A stretch of 64,000 nucleotides of DNA from Emticicia sp965283955 (GTDB taxonomy: Bacteria; Bacteroidota; Bacteroidia; Cytophagales; Spirosomataceae), in assembly GCA_965283955.1 (NCBI GenBank), contig CBDIQW010000001.1:3472001-3536000 (forward strand). Direction: 5' to 3'. This document shows, in pieces, positions 37,563 to 45,749 of the stretch. The position numbers were made by a program, and so were the translations under genes. Numbering within the stretch: position 1 is the first letter of the stretch; each line of letters opens with the position of its first letter. The notes beneath the pieces were generated by a model. The model did not search any database, was not told where the DNA came from, and saw only the letters and a list, made by a program, of their open reading frames with translations.

Positions 37563-38550
37563 TTAACCCTTGACTTCACGATACCAACTCACAAACTCAT
37601 CAATGGCTTCATCGGTTGATACTTTGGGTGAATATCCTAAAAGTGTTTTTGCTTTTGAAATATCCATCGTAAATGATTTTGCCAAAATCCCGACGCCGTA
37701 AGTGGTTAAAGCTGGTTCTTTATAGTTTGTTAGTTTGGCTTTCAATTCCATGAGTTGCGAAATGAATTTTACCACCGAGTAGGGGACTTTCTTCTTATTC
37801 ATTTCATATCCTAACCTCGAAAGTACCTTTTCAATCGTTTCCCAAAGTTTCACTGGCTCACCGTTCGTGATATTATAAATCTGATTGAGCCCAGCATCAC
37901 TAACAAACAAAGCAAGTTCAATCGAATCGGCTACATTGGCCAGCGAAGTCAAATCTACTATATTTTTTCCATCACCAATAATTTTTAGTTTTCCTTCTTC
38001 AAAAGCCCTAATTAACCGAGGCATAATAATCGTATCGCCACGGCCAATCAATGCACGTGGCCGTAAAGTCACGTACGGGATTTCCGACTTTTCGACCAAT
38101 AATTCTGCCTCATGTTTTGTTTTTGAATAGGCATTGACAAATGTTGTGGGCAATGGGTCAGATTCTTTTACATTAAATCGGTCTTGACCGTTGAAATACA
38201 AACTCGGCGTAGAAACATACACAAAACGCTTGATATGGTGCTTTTTAGCGGCATTTATCAAATTATTCATCGTCAATACATTGGCTTTTTCAAACGCTGT
38301 GTATTTGCCCCACGGCGAAGAAAGTGCCGCTGCATGGATGACATAATCAGCTTGCTCAACGAGTTTCGATACAAAATCGGCATCTTCTAAATGGCCAAGT
38401 TGGTAATCTACTTTGTAGTGTTCTACAAAATGGGTTGGTCTGATTACTCGCCCAGTAGCTATTATTTTCTCAATTTTCGGATTTTCAATTAATCGTTCTA
38501 AAGTTCCGAAACCCCAGACCGCCAGTTGCTCCTGTAAGTAGAATCTTCAT
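37563..38550 (-). pseudogene. OleD-like NAD(P)-dependent 3-oxoacyl reductase/epimerase-family protein, with one frameshift
   Basis: Extended short-chain dehydrogenase of the 3beta-HSD/OleD type. From ATG at 38550 the sequence MKILLTGATGG leads into the Rossmann glycine motif, but one extra base near 38509-38515 shifts the frame; after it come HAAALSSPWGKYTAFEKAN, the catalytic YSKTKHEAE (Tyr-x3-Lys), TLRPRALIGRGD and a C-terminal substrate domain. The restored protein is 328 residues. SSPWG matches the SPPWG motif of OleD, which reduces the beta-keto acid made by the condensing enzyme OleA. First gene of the six-gene cluster. Confidence 0.85.
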
Positions 38551-38576
38551 TCCTTAAATTCTTTAATAATGAAGTA

Positions 38577-38584
38577 CAAAATTA
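38577..38584 (-). promoter_or_regulatory. Possible -7 element of the lipid cluster
   Basis: CAAAATTA, the reverse complement of TAATTTTG (fits TAnnTTTG), lies 27 nt upstream of the ATG at 38550. No TTG at the ideal spacing was found on that strand. Confidence 0.35.
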
Positions 38585-38814
38585 TGACTTTATTATTCTT
38601 CTAATGACTTTTCTACAACACACTTCACTTATTCGAGGTTTATATCTAAAAATACCTATTAATTTATTGCCTATGAGTACTTTTTCTCGAAAATAATCAA
38701 AAAATAAGTATGATTCCTCAAACTATTTTCTTTAAATTAGTGTTGTGATTCGTGGAAAAAGCCTATTTTTCCTAAAAATTATATTATATTATTCGTGTTA
38801 AAATTGAAATAGCT

Positions 38815-40086
38815 ATGGAAAACTTATCCAAACTCCGCTTGATAGCTATCTTGTTGATAATCAGTCAGTTGGCTTTTGGTCAAAAAGACAGAAAAAAAGA
38901 TGACCGTTACGGGTATCATTTTAGAGGAAAACATCAGAAAGTAGCTAAGTTTGACTTTGACCTACATGCCAATCTCATTGTTTTGAAAGCTCAACTTGAT
39001 GGTTCTGATACGCTCCGTTTTATACTTGATACGGGCGTTAGCTCAACCATCGTGACAGACCCCAAACGGGCATTGACTTTGGGGGTTAGATACGTACGTC
39101 GTGTGAAGATTGCGGGTGCTGGCGAAGGGGAAGCTCTCATGGCCAATGTGTCGGTTGGGCATACGATTCGTATCGGTGATGTAATTGCTCGTCAACAAAG
39201 TTTAGTGGTTTTAGATGAAGATGTACTTCAATTATCAGAGTTTTTGGGCGTGCCAATTCACGGTATTTTCGGACATGATATTTTCAGTAATTTTGTTGTA
39301 ACGATAGATTTTGAAAATAAAAAACTCACACTCACCGACCCAAAGAAATTTAAGTATAAAAAATCAATGGGTACACAGTATCCGATTGTACTGACGCAGT
39401 CAAAACCATACACCGATGCGATTGCGATGGTGAGTAACGACCAAAAACTGATACCGATGCGATTGGTCATTGATACAGGTGCTGGTCATGCTCTTTTACT
39501 AAATGCTGGCGAAAAAGAACCCATTCATTTGCCCGATAGAGTCATGCGTGCGAATTTGGGGCGTGGACTAAACGGTGAAATCAACGGAAATATCGGACGT
39601 GTTGATAAAATTAAGATGGGAAGTATAGAAATGAAGAATATTTTGGCTTCGTTTCCCGATAGCTTATCATTCAGTATGAAATTTACGGCAGATGATACTA
39701 AACGTCAGGGAAGTATAGGTTGTGAATTACTACGTCGTTTTACCGTAACGCTCAATTACCGTGATGGCTATATGATTTTGAAGCCTTTGCGAAATCGAAT
39801 GAAAGAATCATTTGAGCATGATATGAGTGGCTTAGATGTTCGTGCCAAAGGCACTGAGTTTAATCAATATGTGATTAATAAAGTAATTGAAGGTTCTCCA
39901 GCCGATGCTGCGGGTTTGGAAGAAGGTGATGAACTGATTTTTGTGAATGGGCAAAATGTAAAAGATATGACTATTAGCGAGATTTATAAAATTTTGTCTC
40001 GCAAAGAAGGTAAGGAAGTAGAGTTTTTCTTTAGGAGAAAAGGAGAACTGAAAGTGGCTACTTTCTATTTAAAACGTATGATTTAA
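38815..40086 (+). CDS. Secreted aspartyl protease with C-terminal PDZ domain
   Basis: A 423-residue exported protease: signal peptide ending near AFGQ (residue 23), two retropepsin-like halves each with an active-site Asp (FILDTGVSST and LVIDTGAGHAL), followed by a PDZ domain (about 335-420: VINKVIEGSPADAAGLEEGDELIFVNG, EIYKILSRKEGKEVEF). Two Asp motifs in one chain give the active pair without dimerisation. Substrate is unknown; PDZ suggests recognition of C-termini. Divergent from the lipid cluster with 264 bp between start codons, and ended by a strong terminator. Confidence 0.88.
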   Translation: MENLSKLRLIAILLIISQLAFGQKDRKKDDRYGYHFRGKHQKVAKFDFDLHANLIVLKAQLDGSDTLRFILDTGVSSTIVTDPKRALTLGVRYVRRVKIAGAGEGEALMANVSVGHTIRIGDVIARQQSLVVLDEDVLQLSEFLGVPIHGIFGHDIFSNFVVTIDFENKKLTLTDPKKFKYKKSMGTQYPIVLTQSKPYTDAIAMVSNDQKLIPMRLVIDTGAGHALLLNAGEKEPIHLPDRVMRANLGRGLNGEINGNIGRVDKIKMGSIEMKNILASFPDSLSFSMKFTADDTKRQGSIGCELLRRFTVTLNYRDGYMILKPLRNRMKESFEHDMSGLDVRAKGTEFNQYVINKVIEGSPADAAGLEEGDELIFVNGQNVKDMTISEIYKILSRKEGKEVEFFFRRKGELKVATFYLKRMI

Positions 40087-40091
40087 AACAG

Positions 40092-40120
40092 GAAAAGGCT
40101 TCGTCTAACGAAGCCTTTTC
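40092..40120. terminator. Bidirectional terminator
   Basis: gaaaaggcttcgt (40092-40104) and acgaagccttttc (40108-40120), perfect 13-bp stem with a 3-nt loop between convergent genes. Confidence 0.9.
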
Positions 40121-40125
40121 TTGTA

Positions 40126-41179
40126 CTACTGGATTTTTGTCCAAGCTGCCCAATCACTATTGGCTTCTACTTTTGTTTGAATATCGGCAGGGAGTTTCGC
40201 AAAAAAGTCTAATCCTGTTGCTTTCTCTACTTCATCGACCGAAACTACGAAATTATTCATTCGCTTGCCGAACAAAGCTTCATTTGGTAGTAAAAAAGCT
40301 ATTGCACGAGGTTTTTTACCTGATTTTGGTTGATAAAATAATACAACCTTATAAAAAAACTCAGGCACAGCCACATTATTGTATCGACCGATTGTTGGTA
40401 AACCTTTGCGTAGCACTGGCCCCGTAACGATAAATAATTCTTCGTCTCTCATTGCCCAACCCCTGATTCGGCTTTCAATGTTTTCCCAAATACCACGATT
40501 AAAGTCTGGTACTTGTGGAGCGATATTGCTCATGTAAAAAGTCTCGGTCATTAGCTCTTGGCAGCACTTAAAATCACCCGCAGGCACCATGTGTCCACGG
40601 TCGTAGCCTGTGCTGCTATAATCGCCCGAAAGAGCTGAATTATCTTTCACTTTGCGGTCGGGCATAAACTGGTTATCACCTCGGCTGGCTGTGCCTTTTG
40701 TGTATTCGCCTCTTAGTTTATGCACCACCCAAGCAGGAACTTCGTAGTCTTCTTCGTAGCGAAGTGTATAGTTTTTGTGTTTAATGATTTCATCACCTTT
40801 ACGAATGGCAGGAAGGGCAAAATCTGGAATTTCGCCATTATCGCTACTTTCTTCTTGTGTATCGGTATTAAAAACTTTATCTTTTAGTTTATCAAAAATC
40901 GAAGTTTCTTCTTCTTTGTCTTCGCTTTTTTGCTCGCTTTTTTTATTCGTTGCGGTTGCTACGTCTTCATTGTTTTTATCATCTTTGGTAGCCGTTGCTT
41001 CGGTGTCGGGTTCGAGTGCCTTATAAGGGTTTTTCTCTTCCGATTTTGAACTTTTCGGCTCAAAAACGCCAGTGATAACTTTCCAAAAATTTCCAATCTA
41101 GTCCTGACTTTTCTTTGAAATACAGAAAATAACCAATGCCGAAAAAAAGTAAAATCAGAATAATTCGATTAGATTTCAT
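40126..41179 (-). pseudogene. DNA/RNA non-specific (NUC1-type) endonuclease, with one frameshift
   Basis: Secreted or membrane-anchored nuclease. The catalytic domain (stop to about 40740) has the DRGH motif in STGYDRGHMVPAGDF, Asn in MSNIAPQ, and GIWENIESRIR, which is the beta-beta-alpha metal nuclease site. Upstream in the same frame is an acidic/lysine-rich linker, and a membrane anchor starts at ATG 41179 (MKSNRIILILLFFGIGYFL). The anchor and the rest are in different frames: the five-A run 41085-41089 appears to carry one extra base. Restored length is about 350 residues. Confidence 0.85.
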
Positions 41180-41337
41180 GAACGATGATTTGAATATTTG
41201 TAGCACAACCGCTTCGGCGACCCGATATCCGTATTGTGCTACCTCAATGCAAGTTTACGACAAAACATAAGACAATATTGCTTTTTCTTAAATATTAAAA
41301 TTTTTTAAAAACCCTGTTTCAAATCATTTTTTGCTTC

Positions 41338-41345
41338 TATCTTTG
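41338..41345 (+). promoter_or_regulatory. Possible -7 element of the DUF1080/dehydrogenase operon
   Basis: TATCTTTG fits TAnnTTTG exactly, 25 nt upstream of the ATG at 41371; no clear TTG at -33. Confidence 0.4.
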
Positions 41346-41370
41346 TTATCTTAACCTTAATATCTCAATA

Positions 41371-43209
41371 ATGACGAAAAACTTCATTAAAAACATCATT
41401 TTTTGTGGCCTTTGGGCAAGCACAGCTTATGCTCAACAAGTGCTTCCGCTCAATGATATGTCGGCTTTTAGACCTATTAAAGAAAACTGGAGTATTGTGG
41501 GTGGTATCACGGCAAGTATCGACCAAACCAATAGTAGTACAACCGAAGCAGGCACAGGAATACTTTCTTGCAAGCATGAAATCGGAAAATATGGCATCGA
41601 CAAAGATATTTTGACCGTAATGGAACACGGCGATTTAGACCTTGACCTTGATTTTATGATGGCCAAAGGCTCAAATTCGGGTATTTATCTACAAGGGCGT
41701 TACGAAATTCAGTTGAATGATAGTTGGGGAAAGAAAAATCCTAAATTTGGTGATGTGGGTGGAATTTACGAACGTTGGGACGAATCGAAACCCGAAGGCT
41801 CGAAGGGCTATCAAGGTATTGCACCACGCTTAAATGCTGCCAAAGCTCCAGGTTTGTGGCAAAATATCAAGATTTCGTTTCAAGCACCACGTTTTGATGC
41901 GGCAGGAAAGAAAATCAGCAATGCAAAAATCTTGTCAATTATCTTAAATGGTATTTTAATTCACGAAAATGTCGAACTCACAGGCCCAACTCGTGGAGCA
42001 TTGGTAGATAATGAAGTATCGCAAGGCCCATTACGTTTTCAAGGTGACCACGGCAATGTGGCTTTCCGCAATATTAACTACAAAAGTTTCAATCAAAAAT
42101 CACTTACGTTTAAAGATTTGAAATTTGGTGTGTATAAAGGAAATTTCCGTACAGTAGCCGATATTGAGAAAATAAAGCCAGAAACAAGTGGAAATGTTGC
42201 TCTCTTGAACTGGAATGTGAGCAATGCCGAAAACGAATTTGCTGTAAAATATATTGGCAAAATCAATGTGCCAGATGCCGGAAAATACACTTTCACGGCC
42301 GTTCATGGTGGAAATACTCAAATGAAAATCAACGGAGTTGATGCGTTTAAGAATGGTTGGTTAAATTCGGGCGAAAGTCGCCAAGCAACGATTGACCTTC
42401 CAGCGGGTGATGTTGATTTTGAAATGTATTACTGGAAAGCCGATGGTTGGTTAGCACCAGCTTTAGGGCTTTATGCCGAGTCGGCCACGATTCGTAAACA
42501 AGCACTTCACTACGCAAATTCAACTTTGGTGGCTAATCCAACTTCACCAATCATGCTCAATCCAACGACTGAGCCAGTTGTTTTTCGTTCGTTCATGGAT
42601 ATTCGTGAAGGAGGAAAAGGCAAACGAGTTGTACACGCAGTTTCGGTTGGAAATAAAGAAAATATTCATTATACGTATGATTTAGATAACGGAGCATTAT
42701 TTCAGATTTGGAAAGGTGGTTTCTTGAATACTACTCCAATGTGGAACGACCGTGGTGATGGTAGTTCAAAACCAATGGGAAGTTTGACTTCACTCGGAGA
42801 TGCTCCACTTTTGAATGTGCTTAGTTCTGCATCTGCTGCGTGGGGAGATTTAGATGCGTCTTATCGCCCTCGTGGATATGAGTTAGATGAAGCTGGCCAG
42901 CCAACATTCAAGTATGACTACTCAGGTGTAAACCTAACCGACAAAACCACACCAAGCGAAGACGGAAAAATGTTTAAGCGTGAGATTACGGTAAAAGGTT
43001 CGGCCTCAAATCTTTATGCAAGACTGGCAGTTGCCAAAAACATTACCAAAGCGAGTGATGGTTTGTTTATCATCGGTGAAAACAGTTACTACATAAAAGT
43101 AATCGAAGGCACACCAAGCATCCGTGAGTCGGAAGGAATGAAAGAATTGGTGCTTCCTGTGGGCGGCACCCCGCTGGGCGAGAAAATTACTTATTCGATT
43201 ATTTGGTAA
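41371..43209 (+). CDS. Secreted DUF1080 (3-keto-disaccharide hydrolase-like) protein with PA14-like domain
   Basis: A 612-residue exported protein. Signal peptide to about AYAQ; DUF1080 concanavalin-like domain (about 25-235: SNSGIYLQGRYEIQLNDSW, GDVGGIYERWDESKPEGSKGYQG, GPLRFQGDHGNVAFRNINYKS), then a PA14-like carbohydrate-binding beta-barrel (about 250-375: KINVPDAGKYTFTAVHGGNTQMKING, WYWKADGW-like), then an unassigned C-terminal domain. DUF1080 enzymes hydrolyse or eliminate 3-keto-glycosides. The next gene starts 35 bp downstream and encodes a dehydrogenase-cytochrome, which could make or consume such sugars. Confidence 0.8.
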   Translation: MTKNFIKNIIFCGLWASTAYAQQVLPLNDMSAFRPIKENWSIVGGITASIDQTNSSTTEAGTGILSCKHEIGKYGIDKDILTVMEHGDLDLDLDFMMAKGSNSGIYLQGRYEIQLNDSWGKKNPKFGDVGGIYERWDESKPEGSKGYQGIAPRLNAAKAPGLWQNIKISFQAPRFDAAGKKISNAKILSIILNGILIHENVELTGPTRGALVDNEVSQGPLRFQGDHGNVAFRNINYKSFNQKSLTFKDLKFGVYKGNFRTVADIEKIKPETSGNVALLNWNVSNAENEFAVKYIGKINVPDAGKYTFTAVHGGNTQMKINGVDAFKNGWLNSGESRQATIDLPAGDVDFEMYYWKADGWLAPALGLYAESATIRKQALHYANSTLVANPTSPIMLNPTTEPVVFRSFMDIREGGKGKRVVHAVSVGNKENIHYTYDLDNGALFQIWKGGFLNTTPMWNDRGDGSSKPMGSLTSLGDAPLLNVLSSASAAWGDLDASYRPRGYELDEAGQPTFKYDYSGVNLTDKTTPSEDGKMFKREITVKGSASNLYARLAVAKNITKASDGLFIIGENSYYIKVIEGTPSIRESEGMKELVLPVGGTPLGEKITYSIIW

Positions 43210-43244
43210 AAGACGTAGTTTCTAAAAACTTAAAAAGAATTCAA

Positions 43245-45170
43245 ATGAAAAACATCATAAAAATATTTATTTTATTAATGACATTTTCGAGTGTATTTGC
43301 TCAAAATACTGCTGAAAATGAATATTACCGCATCATTACGCTGCCCGTTCCCGAAGGAATGCTTTTGGAAGTAGGCGGTATCACAACGATGCCTTCAGGC
43401 GATGTAGCTTTGGCTACTCGTCGTGGCGATATTTGGATTATCAATAATGCGTACATGAATACGGGAACTGCTCCGTACTACCGAAAATTTGCGAGTGGTT
43501 TGCACGAAATCTTGGGTTTGGTCTATAAAAATGGCTCGTTTTACTGCGCTCAACGTGGTGAATTAACCAAATTGACCGATAAAAATGGCGATGGCCGTGC
43601 GGATTCCTACGAAACTGTGGCAAACTTACCAATTTCGGGACATTACCACGAATATACTTTTGGTCCTAAACTAATGCCAGATGGCTCAATGATTATTACA
43701 GGAAACGTTGCCTTCGGTGATGAAGAGTGGTGGAGAGGCGAAAGCCGCCGACCAGGTAGAGGTTGGGCAATGAAGATTACGGAAGATGGAAAAGTAGAGC
43801 CTTACGCAACGGGTATGCGTTCGCCGTGCGGAATCGGTGCGATTGATGGTGAATTTTGGTATGGCGATAATCAAGGTGACTGGATGGGTTCGGGTTTTAT
43901 TGCTCAAGTAAATAAAGGTGATTTCATGGGTCATCCAGCGGGTTTGCGTTGGACGAGCGAGCCAAATTCACCAGTGAAACTCACAACTGAGCAACTTTAC
44001 GCTAAAATCGACCCTCGTAAAACGAGAGATGCTAATGGTTATTATATCAAACCCGAAAACATCGAAACTGAGCGTGGAAAGTATCTTTTTGAAATGAAAA
44101 AAGATGTTCCAGAACTAAAATTGCCAGCGGTTTGGTTGCCTCACGGAGTTTTGGGTATTTCTACTTCTGAAATTATAAAAGATGAAACCAACGGTGCATT
44201 TGGCCCATTTGCAGGTCAACTTTTTGTGGGCGACCAAGGAAAAAGTAACTTAACACGTGTTTTCATCGAAAAAGTAAACGGCGAATATCAGGGTGCTGCA
44301 TTTCCTTTCAAAGATGGTTTTCAGTCAGGAACGCTCCGCATGGTCTTCGGTAATGACGGCTCAATGTTTGTCGGTGAAACCAACCGTGGTTGGGGTTCGG
44401 CAGGTACAACAACGGCAGGTATCGAACGCTTAGTTTGGACAGGAAAAATGCCTTTTGAGATGAAAACTATGAAAGCTATGCCCGATGGTTTTGAAGTTGA
44501 ATTTACGAAACCTGTGAATAAGGCAACGGCTGCTGATTTCAAGAATTATCAAATTCGTAGCTTTATTTATAAATATCAACCTGTTTACGGTAGCCCAACC
44601 GTTGATGAGAAATTCTTGACTGTAAAAGGCTTAAAAATATCAGACGACGGTATGAAAGTAAGATTATTGGTTGATGGTTTGCGTGAGCATTATATTCACG
44701 AACTAAAAGCTGATGGAGTAAAAGACACCGACGGAAAAACGCTCTTGCATGGTTTGGCATTTTATACACTCAATAATATTCCGAGTGGAGAAAAAATGAG
44801 TAGCTATATTCCACGCCCTGCTAATTTGAAAGTAAATGCTTCTTCAACTGCTGAAGTAAAACTTTCAACACCTGATGATGTGAATGCTAAGAAAACCGCT
44901 GCCGTAGCTAAAGCACCAACTTTTGATGAGGTAAAACCATTATTGCAGAAACATACTTGCGTGGCTTGCCACCAAGCCGATAAACGGATGGTTGGACCTG
45001 CGTTTAAAGATGTAGCAAAAAGAAAATATTCGGATACGAAAATTGTGGAATTAATCTACAAACCACAACCTAAAAACTGGCCAGAATATGCCACCGAAAT
45101 GGCTCCAATGCCGCAAGTTCCGAAAGCAGATGCCTTGAAGATTGCAGCTTGGATAAATTCATTGAAGTAA
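43245..45170 (+). CDS. Secreted beta-propeller dehydrogenase-like protein with C-terminal cytochrome c
   Basis: A 641-residue exported protein: signal peptide (MKNIIKIFILLMTFSSVFAQ), a six-bladed propeller of the sugar/aldose dehydrogenase type (about 30-440; VALATRRGDIWIINN, LIRVF-type blades, GVLGISTSEI, FVGDQGKSNLTRVF), a beta-sandwich, and a class I cytochrome c domain at the end with Cys572-x2-Cys575-His576 (haem) and MAPMPQVP (axial Met). This layout suggests electron flow from a sugar to the respiratory chain. ATG at 43245 begins the signal peptide; the longer frame overlaps the upstream gene. Confidence 0.82.
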   Translation: MKNIIKIFILLMTFSSVFAQNTAENEYYRIITLPVPEGMLLEVGGITTMPSGDVALATRRGDIWIINNAYMNTGTAPYYRKFASGLHEILGLVYKNGSFYCAQRGELTKLTDKNGDGRADSYETVANLPISGHYHEYTFGPKLMPDGSMIITGNVAFGDEEWWRGESRRPGRGWAMKITEDGKVEPYATGMRSPCGIGAIDGEFWYGDNQGDWMGSGFIAQVNKGDFMGHPAGLRWTSEPNSPVKLTTEQLYAKIDPRKTRDANGYYIKPENIETERGKYLFEMKKDVPELKLPAVWLPHGVLGISTSEIIKDETNGAFGPFAGQLFVGDQGKSNLTRVFIEKVNGEYQGAAFPFKDGFQSGTLRMVFGNDGSMFVGETNRGWGSAGTTTAGIERLVWTGKMPFEMKTMKAMPDGFEVEFTKPVNKATAADFKNYQIRSFIYKYQPVYGSPTVDEKFLTVKGLKISDDGMKVRLLVDGLREHYIHELKADGVKDTDGKTLLHGLAFYTLNNIPSGEKMSSYIPRPANLKVNASSTAEVKLSTPDDVNAKKTAAVAKAPTFDEVKPLLQKHTCVACHQADKRMVGPAFKDVAKRKYSDTKIVELIYKPQPKNWPEYATEMAPMPQVPKADALKIAAWINSLK

Positions 45171-45185
45171 AAATTTTGTAAATAA

Positions 45186-45222
45186 AAATAAGCTCTTTCG
45201 GATTTTTCGGAAGAGCTTATTT
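45186..45222 (+). terminator. Terminator after the dehydrogenase-cytochrome gene
   Basis: aaataagctctt (45186-45197) and aagagcttattt (45211-45222) with more T residues following, 16 bp past the stop codon. Confidence 0.85.
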
Positions 45223-45283
45223 TTTGTGAAAATTTTTAAAATGAGTGAATTTATCTATTTTTGTTTTCATAAATAAAGATAAT

Positions 45284-45490
45284 ATGACAGCAATACACCC
45301 ACAATATATTACTGACAATACTGGAAAAAAAATTTCGGTAATACTTCCTTTGAAAGAATTTGATGCAATAATGGAAGAGTTGGAAGAGTTGGAAGATATT
45401 CGTTTGTTTGATGAAGCAAAAAAAGAAGACAATGGTACTCGCATTTTATTTTCCGATTATTTAAAAAATCGTAACATAAAAAATGCCTAA
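45284..45490 (+). CDS. Antitoxin, Phd/YefM-RelB-like small protein
   Basis: A 68-residue acidic protein (MTAIHPQYITDNTGKKISVILPLKEFDAIMEELEELED ...) of the type paired with RelE toxins. The N-terminal beta-strand segment GKKISVILPLKEFDAI is typical of the DNA-binding part of such antitoxins, and the C-terminal half is acidic and likely flexible until bound to toxin. It overlaps the toxin gene by 8 bp, the classical arrangement. TATTTTTG at 45256-45263 could be its -7 element. Such antitoxins usually repress their own promoter. Confidence 0.8.
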   Translation: MTAIHPQYITDNTGKKISVILPLKEFDAIMEELEELEDIRLFDEAKKEDNGTRILFSDYLKNRNIKNA

Positions 45491-45740
45491 TTATACCATT
45501 GTTTTATCTAAAAAAGCTCAAAAGCAATTAGATAAACTTAGCAACAAAATAGCAGAGCCTATCTTTATTGCCATTGCATCACTCGAGACAAATCCACGCC
45601 CAAATGGTTACAAAAAGTTAAAAGGAAGAGATGCTTATCGTATCTGAACAGGTGATTATCGAATTATTTATAGCGTTATAGACGATAAATTAATTGTTGA
45701 TGTAATAACTCTTGGACATAGAAAAAACATTTATGAGTAA
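45483..45740 (+). pseudogene. RelE/ParE-like toxin with in-frame stop
   Basis: The 85-codon frame has RelE-family features: PNYTIVLSKKAQKQLDKL, a central IASLETNPRPNGYKKLKGRDAYRI, and DYRIIYSVIDDKLIVDVITLGHRKNIYE. Where the family has Arg (RIRTGDYRIIY), codon 55 is TGA (45645-45647), one C-to-T change from CGA. Translation would end after 54 residues, before the C-terminal strands and the catalytic Arg/His region. With an intact antitoxin gene upstream, this looks like a toxin inactivated by a point mutation; a sequencing error is possible. The gene was too short to appear as a long ORF. Confidence 0.85.
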
Positions 45741-45749
45741 TTCACGTTA

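Noticed and set aside
45645..45647. TGA in the toxin frame as a selenocysteine codon
   Set aside because: The family expects Arg here, no SECIS-like hairpin follows, and CGA-to-TGA is the simplest change.
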